From: a bacterium
Lineage (GTDB): Bacteria > ARS69
DNA: 20,121 nucleotides
Assembly: GCA_025774805.1 (NCBI GenBank)
Contig: JALGZR010000070.1
Location: forward strand, 1 to 20,121
Direction: 5' to 3'
The position numbers were made by a program, and so were the translations under genes. The notes under the pieces were generated by a model. That model was not told the DNA's origin. It worked only from the letters and a program-made list of their open reading frames with translations, and did no database searches. Positions within the stretch are counted from its first letter, which is position 1; every line of letters starts with the position of its first letter. This document shows positions 15,816 to 20,121 of the stretch, piece after piece.

Positions 15816-17171
15816 ATGGGGCCGGGAACCCGAAACGGGAGGTGGACCCTGAGCCCGTCGACTTCGGGTCGCGCGGCGGCTCTCGTCATCGGCTTCGGAA
15901 CGGCGGTTCTCATGTGGGCGCTGGGGTTCGTCTCGCGGCTGCCGTCGGTCGCGGCTCCGAGCTGGCTCGTCGCGATCGGAATGGTCGTCTGCCTCGTCGG
16001 GGCGGGCGCTCGGGCGGGACGGTTGCCGGGTCTGGGGATCGGCGCCGGGGCCCTCACGGGGCTCGTCGTCTCGCTCGTCAATCTTCTCGTCCTCGGCAGC
16101 CTGCTCGGGGGGGATCAACCGAATCGCCTGATCCCCTCGGCCGCCCTGTGGCTTCCCGGATCGATTCTCTTCGGAGTGCTCGCGGGCGCGCTCGGCGCCG
16201 TGATCGGCCGCCCCCTCTTCGGGGCCCCGTCGAGCGCCCCCGACTGGACCGCCGCGCTCGCCCGGGTCGCCGCGCTGGCCACCCTCTGCCTCGTCGCGAT
16301 CGGGGGGCTCGTGACCAGCCACGAGGCGGGCCTGGCCGTGGTGGACTGGCCGAACTCTTACGGGTACGGCATGTTTCTCTACCCGCTCTCCCGGATGGTC
16401 GGCGGGATCTACTACGAGCACGCGCATCGACTCTTCGGGACGCTCGTCGGGCTCACGACCCTCGTGCTCGCCGGGCGGCTCTTCGTGGCGGAGCCGCGTC
16501 GCGGCGTCCAGTGGATGGGCGTCGCGGCCGTCGTCCTGGTGATCGCCCAGGGGATTCTCGGAGGCCTCCGGGTCACCGGCCACTTCACCCTCAGTGACTC
16601 TCCCGAGCTCACGCGGCCCAACCTCACGCTCGCGATGGTCCACGGAGTCGTGGGCCAGCTCTTCCTCGGTCTCATGACCGCGCTCGCCGGAATCACCTCT
16701 CGCCTGGGGAGGGAGGGGCTCCCGGGTCCCGCTCCTCCCGGGGCCTCCACCGATCGCTTCCTCGGCGCGGTTCTCCTGGTCCTGATCCTCGTTCAGCTGA
16801 TCCTGGGGGTACGGGTCCGCCACACCGGGGAGGGCGTCCTGCTCCACGTCACGGGGGCGACGGTGGTGATCGCCCTCATCACCGCGATCGGGATCCGGGC
16901 CCTCGGGGGGACGGAGCGTCCGCCCGTCTCCCGAATCTCCGGGAGCGTCCTGCTGGGAGTGGGATGGCTCCAGGTGATCCTGGGGATGGGGGCGCTGTCG
17001 GTGACGGCCTTCCGGGCGCAGACGGGGGCGCCGCCGACCTCCGAGATCGTGGTCGCGACCGCGCACCAGACGGTCGGCGCCGTGCTCCTCGGGGTGGCGG
17101 TCCTGCACCACCTCCTGTGGACCCGGATCACGGCCCAAACCGCCCCTACCCCCGCTCAGGCGCCCCTCTGA
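15816..17171 (+). CDS. Heme A synthase, COX15/CtaA family, with extra N-terminal membrane domain
   Basis: Oxidises the heme O methyl group to make heme A for an aa3-type cytochrome oxidase. 451 aa. The family core begins at about residue 148: GGLVTSHEAGLAVVDWPNSYGYG, here in two parts GGLVTSHEAGL and DWPNSYGYG, then YEHAHRLFG with E201 and heme-ligand H204. Further ligand candidates H276, H344 and H417 complete the two four-helix halves. Residues about 18-135 add roughly four hydrophobic helices not needed for a normal CtaA. ATG 15816 directly follows an in-frame TAG, and GGGAG touches it without a gap, so the start is doubtful; GGGAGG (15837-15842) lies 6 nt before an in-frame CTG at 15849. 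Adjacent Act genes fit a respiratory locus. Confidence 0.9.
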   Translation: MGPGTRNGRWTLSPSTSGRAAALVIGFGTAVLMWALGFVSRLPSVAAPSWLVAIGMVVCLVGAGARAGRLPGLGIGAGALTGLVVSLVNLLVLGSLLGGDQPNRLIPSAALWLPGSILFGVLAGALGAVIGRPLFGAPSSAPDWTAALARVAALATLCLVAIGGLVTSHEAGLAVVDWPNSYGYGMFLYPLSRMVGGIYYEHAHRLFGTLVGLTTLVLAGRLFVAEPRRGVQWMGVAAVVLVIAQGILGGLRVTGHFTLSDSPELTRPNLTLAMVHGVVGQLFLGLMTALAGITSRLGREGLPGPAPPGASTDRFLGAVLLVLILVQLILGVRVRHTGEGVLLHVTGATVVIALITAIGIRALGGTERPPVSRISGSVLLGVGWLQVILGMGALSVTAFRAQTGAPPTSEIVVATAHQTVGAVLLGVAVLHHLLWTRITAQTAPTPAQAPL

Positions 17172-17181
17172 GCGAAATCGA

Positions 17182-17280
17182 GCTTGCACGACCCCGCCCG
17201 GCCGATTAGATTCTCCTCTCTCTCGCCTGCATTCCTCGCCGGCCGCTGCCGCGACGGAGGCTGGTGAGCCCTGCTGGCTA
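17182..17280 (+). promoter_or_regulatory. Leader element copy B (promoter-like block plus hairpin) upstream of actA
   Basis: TTGCAC (17184-17189), a 17-nt spacer and TAGATT (17207-17212, 4 of 6 consensus) form a candidate promoter. The hairpin pairs 17225-17244 with 17259-17278: three pairs, a mismatch, three pairs, a 3x3 internal loop, then ten pairs including two wobbles. The right arm is nearly the same as in copy A, and left-arm changes mostly keep pairing. A start near 17219 would give a leader of about 170 nt. The remaining 17281-17388 holds another possible hairpin (17293-17319) and no gene. Confidence 0.5.
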
Positions 17281-17388
17281 TCCGTCTTCTCCGGCCCGGT
17301 CGCCCGGTCTCGACCGGCCCTCTTCCTGACGCATCGGGCGACCCGCACGGGCCCTGAGACCGGCGACCCCCCGACGGACCAGGAATAC

Positions 17389-18063
17389 GTGGCTGACGAT
17401 ATTCGTGCGACCGATCGGAAACCGCTCTTCCCTGTCTGGCTCGACATCGTGGTCAAGGTCGGCGGGATCCTGGTCGGCGTCGGCGCGCTCTACGTCGTCG
17501 CGCTCCTCTACTACGGGATCCACCCCCAGGCGATGGACATCGGCTATCAGCCGGAGCAGCCGGTCCCCTACAGCCACCGCGTCCACGCGGGCGAGCTCGG
17601 AATCGACTGCCGGTACTGCCACCAGCCGGCGGAGGAGTCGGCCTTCGCCACGGTGCCGCCCACCCAGACGTGCATGAACTGCCACACGGCGATTCACGCG
17701 GAGACCGAGACCCTGGCCCCCGTGCGACAGAGCCACCAAACCGGCCTGCCGGTCGAATGGAACCGGGTCCACGATCTGCCCGACTTCGTCTACTTCGACC
17801 ACAGCGCCCACGTCCGGCGCGGCGTCGGGTGCGTGGAGTGCCACGGGCGGGTCGACCGCATGGACACCGTCTATCAGGCGAAGGCGCTCAGCATGGCCTG
17901 GTGCCTCGACTGCCACCGGAATCCGGAGCCCCGCCTGAGGCCGCTCGAGGAGATCACGAACCTGGCGTGGACCTCCGAGGAGGACCGGGAGGCCCTCGGA
18001 CGCCGGCTGCGCCAGGCCTACGACATCGACCCTCCGACGGACTGCTCCACATGCCACCGGTAA
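17389..18063 (+). CDS. actA: Alternative complex III subunit A, pentaheme cytochrome c
   Basis: Membrane-anchored cytochrome c subunit of alternative complex III, the quinol-oxidising complex that replaces bc1 and passes electrons to cytochrome c or an oxidase. 224 aa. A transmembrane anchor spans about residues 18-42, followed by a periplasmic domain with five CxxCH heme sites: CRYCH (C74), CMNCH (C95), CVECH (C148), CLDCH (C172) and CSTCH (C219, at the very C-terminus). The PYSHRVHAGELGIDCRYCH and YFDHSAHV segments supply likely distal His ligands. The GTG start has AGGA at 17381-17384, only 4 nt away. Its last 13 nt overlap the start of actB, which confirms the operon. Confidence 0.93.
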   Translation: MADDIRATDRKPLFPVWLDIVVKVGGILVGVGALYVVALLYYGIHPQAMDIGYQPEQPVPYSHRVHAGELGIDCRYCHQPAEESAFATVPPTQTCMNCHTAIHAETETLAPVRQSHQTGLPVEWNRVHDLPDFVYFDHSAHVRRGVGCVECHGRVDRMDTVYQAKALSMAWCLDCHRNPEPRLRPLEEITNLAWTSEEDREALGRRLRQAYDIDPPTDCSTCHR

Positions 18064-20121
18064 GCCGCGAGGCGACAGGTCGCGCCTATTGGAGGAGCCT
18101 CGAGGAGTACGCCGATACTCCGGAGTTCCGGGAGCGGCTCGCGAGGGAGTTTCCGGGCGCCCCGCTCGAGACCCTTCCCCCGGCGTCCCGCCGGCGGTTC
18201 CTCCAGGTCATGGGGGCGTCGCTGGCGCTCGCCGGGGTCGTGGGATGCCATCCGAACAACCCCACGTGGCCCCGCTGGAAGCCGGCCAAGATCCTCCCCC
18301 GCTCGTACCGTCCGCCGGGTCAGGGCCCCGGGACGCCGCTCTGGTTCGCGACGTCGTACGAGATCGGCGGCATCGCGCGGCCGGTGCTCGCCAAGAGCTA
18401 CGACGGCCGGCCCATCAAGATCGAGGGGAACCCGGAGCACCCGGCCTCCCTCGGCGCGGCCGACGCGCTGAGCCAGGCGATGGTGCTCGGGCTCTACGAT
18501 CCGGACCGGAGTCGGGGGGTCGCGCGGTTCGAGGGGGATCGGGAGCGGGAGTCCACGTGGGAGGAGTTCCTCGCGGATCTGCGCCCCGTCTTGGACGAGG
18601 CCCGCGGGAACGCCGGGCGGAGGATCGCGGTCCTCTCCGAGGCGACGTCCTCCCCCACCCTTCTCGAAATGCGGTCCCGGCTCGCCGCCCCGCTTCCGGC
18701 GCTGCGGTGGTTCGAGTACGAGCCGATCAGCCGGGATGCCGCGCGGGAAGGATCTCGTCTCGTCTACGGCCGACCGCTGCGCGCGCACCTGCACCTCGAG
18801 AGAGCGGACGTCGTCGTCAGCTTCGAGGACGACTTCCTGATGACCCATCCGAACGCGGTGGCGCACGCGAAGGCGTGGGCTCCGGGACGCAAGGCGGAAC
18901 GCGGCAAGATGAACCGCCTCTGGGTCGTGGAGAGCGACTACTCCATCACCGGCAGTCTCGCGGATCATCGCCACCCCGTGACCTCGAAGGAGGTCGGGCG
19001 CGTGGCGTGGGCCGTCGCCGGTCGACTCTTCCGGGAGCGCGGACTCGAGCTTCCCGAGGAGCACGCGTCGATGCGCCCGCTTCTCGAGCGGGGACGGGAC
19101 GCCGGGAGGGAGCACCCCTTCGTCGCGCGGATGGCGGACGACCTGATGGCCCACCGGGGCCAAGGCCTCGTGACGGTCGGCCCGGGGCAGCCCCCGCACG
19201 TGCACGGTCTCGCCCACGTGCTCAATGCGGCGCTGGGCAATACCGGGAAGACCGTGACCCTCACCGGTGACGCGGATCCGACGCGCCCGTCCCACGTCAA
19301 GGCGATCACGGAGCTCGTGGAGGAGATGAGCGCGGGACGGATCGAAACGCTGCTCCTGCTCGGGGGCAACCCGGTCTACGACGCGCCCGCCGACCTCGAC
19401 TTCCCCGCCGCGCTCGCGCGGGTGCCCCGACGCGTGCATCTCTCTTTGCACCGCGACGAGACCTCCCGCACCTGCACGTGGCACTTACCCCGAGCGCACC
19501 CCCTCGAGGCGTGGGGCGACGCCCGATCCTGGGACGGTACCTACACGCTGGCCCAGCCGTTGATCCGCCCCCTCTTCGGGGGAAAGACCCCGGCGGAGCT
19601 GATCGCTCTCCTCCTCGACGATTCCGAGACCGAGGGGCGGGCGCTCGTCCGCGAAACGTTCGGAAAGAGACTGAGCGGACGCTCCTGGCGGCGGGCGGTT
19701 CACGACGGCTTCGCGGCCGACACCGCATGGACGGCCCGGCCGGTTGCCCATGCGTGGGGGGACTGGGAGGCCTCCACTTCGGATCTGGAGTGGACGGAGC
19801 CGCCGCACGACCGTTTCGAGGTGACGTTCCGCCCCGACGTCTCCCTGTGGGACGGCCGGTTCGCGAACAACGGGTGGCTCCAGGAGCTCCCCGATCCGAT
19901 GACGAAGCTCACGTGGGACAACGCGGCCCTGATCAACCCCGTGACCGCGCACGAGCTCGGCCTCAAGCAGGGGGACATGATCCGTCTGAGCCGCCGGCAG
20001 CGGTCCGTCGAGATTCCCGCCTACCTCATGCCCGGCCAGGCGATCGGCTCCATTGCCGTGTCCCTCGGGTACGGTCGGACACACGCCGGTCGCGTGGCCG
20101 AGCGCGACAGCGACGGGAAGG
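18051..20121 (+). CDS. actB: Alternative complex III subunit B, Tat-exported molybdopterin-oxidoreductase-like (cut at right edge)
   Basis: Periplasmic subunit of alternative complex III; 690 residues are visible and the frame is open at the edge. The N-terminus has the family leader (YWRSLEEYADTPEFRERL), then a Tat signal SRRRFLQVMGASLALAG at residues 46-62. The following VVGC (C66) fits a lipobox, so the mature protein may be a lipoprotein. Residues about 90-690 resemble the molybdopterin-oxidoreductase fold (SYDGRPIKIEGNPEHP, LLLLGGNPVYDAP, and a late domain WDNAALINPVTAHELGLKQG). In characterised complexes this fold has lost its cofactor. The iron-sulfur ferredoxin domain expected at the C-terminus lies beyond the window. 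No ribosome site is seen at ATG 18051; translation is probably coupled to actA. Confidence 0.92.
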   Translation, partial: MPPVSREATGRAYWRSLEEYADTPEFRERLAREFPGAPLETLPPASRRRFLQVMGASLALAGVVGCHPNNPTWPRWKPAKILPRSYRPPGQGPGTPLWFATSYEIGGIARPVLAKSYDGRPIKIEGNPEHPASLGAADALSQAMVLGLYDPDRSRGVARFEGDRERESTWEEFLADLRPVLDEARGNAGRRIAVLSEATSSPTLLEMRSRLAAPLPALRWFEYEPISRDAAREGSRLVYGRPLRAHLHLERADVVVSFEDDFLMTHPNAVAHAKAWAPGRKAERGKMNRLWVVESDYSITGSLADHRHPVTSKEVGRVAWAVAGRLFRERGLELPEEHASMRPLLERGRDAGREHPFVARMADDLMAHRGQGLVTVGPGQPPHVHGLAHVLNAALGNTGKTVTLTGDADPTRPSHVKAITELVEEMSAGRIETLLLLGGNPVYDAPADLDFPAALARVPRRVHLSLHRDETSRTCTWHLPRAHPLEAWGDARSWDGTYTLAQPLIRPLFGGKTPAELIALLLDDSETEGRALVRETFGKRLSGRSWRRAVHDGFAADTAWTARPVAHAWGDWEASTSDLEWTEPPHDRFEVTFRPDVSLWDGRFANNGWLQELPDPMTKLTWDNAALINPVTAHELGLKQGDMIRLSRRQRSVEIPAYLMPGQAIGSIAVSLGYGRTHAGRVAERDSDGK

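Noticed and set aside
17293-17319. GGCCCGGTC/GACCGGCC hairpin in the actA leader
   Set aside because: Bulged stem in GC-rich sequence without T-tract; kept only as a remark in the leader entry.

Overview
The window is GC-rich bacterial DNA with densely packed genes. GC-biased codons create long open frames antisense to nearly every gene. The combination of an alternative complex III (Act) operon, a COX15-type heme A synthase, secreted FG-GAP/TPR proteins, an ECF sigma/anti-sigma pair and a plant/cyanobacteria-like sucrose pathway suggests an aerobic, Gram-negative-type lineage. An uncultured member of the FCB group, Acidobacteriota, Planctomycetota or a neighbouring phylum would fit. No rRNA or other marker is present, so the phylum stays open. 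I saw no tRNA, rRNA, CRISPR array, transposase or phage gene, and no gene-free stretch exceeds 300 bases.

Layout. (1) 1-6578 is a sucrose locus. A sucrose-6-phosphate phosphatase-like HAD enzyme (minus strand, cut by the left edge) diverges from a fructokinase-like PfkB kinase, sucrose-phosphate synthase and sucrose synthase (plus strand, 1-nt gap then a 4-nt overlap). Together they could make sucrose from UDP-glucose and fructose-6-phosphate, cleave it again to nucleotide-glucose and fructose, and return fructose to the hexose-phosphate pool. (2) 6784-7770 is a dihydroorotate-dehydrogenase-like flavoprotein. It converges on a minus-strand four-helix membrane protein and a secreted DUF1028-TPR protein (7836-9586). 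(3) 9780-13046 holds a YtoQ-family protein followed closely by a large secreted protein with seven FG-GAP/VCBS-type calcium motifs and a helical TPR-like tail. (4) 13123-15648 begins with a 32-codon leader ORF that has a full-consensus Shine-Dalgarno. After it come a secreted TPR protein with a DUF2723-like C-terminal motif, an ECF sigma factor and a zinc-finger membrane anti-sigma factor, the last three joined by ATGA overlaps. (5) 15816-20121 is a respiratory region: COX15/CtaA with an extra N-terminal membrane domain, pentaheme ActA, and the first 690 residues of ActB, cut by the right edge.

The most unusual signal is a pair of related elements of about 100 nt, upstream of COX15 (15708-15809) and of ActA (17182-17280). 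Each has a promoter-like block (TTG, then TAG at identical spacing) followed by a long hairpin. The 3' arm is nearly identical in the two copies (21 of 24 bases over the last 24), while several changes in the 5' arm keep or improve pairing. This looks like a duplicated, structured leader shared by two respiratory transcription units.
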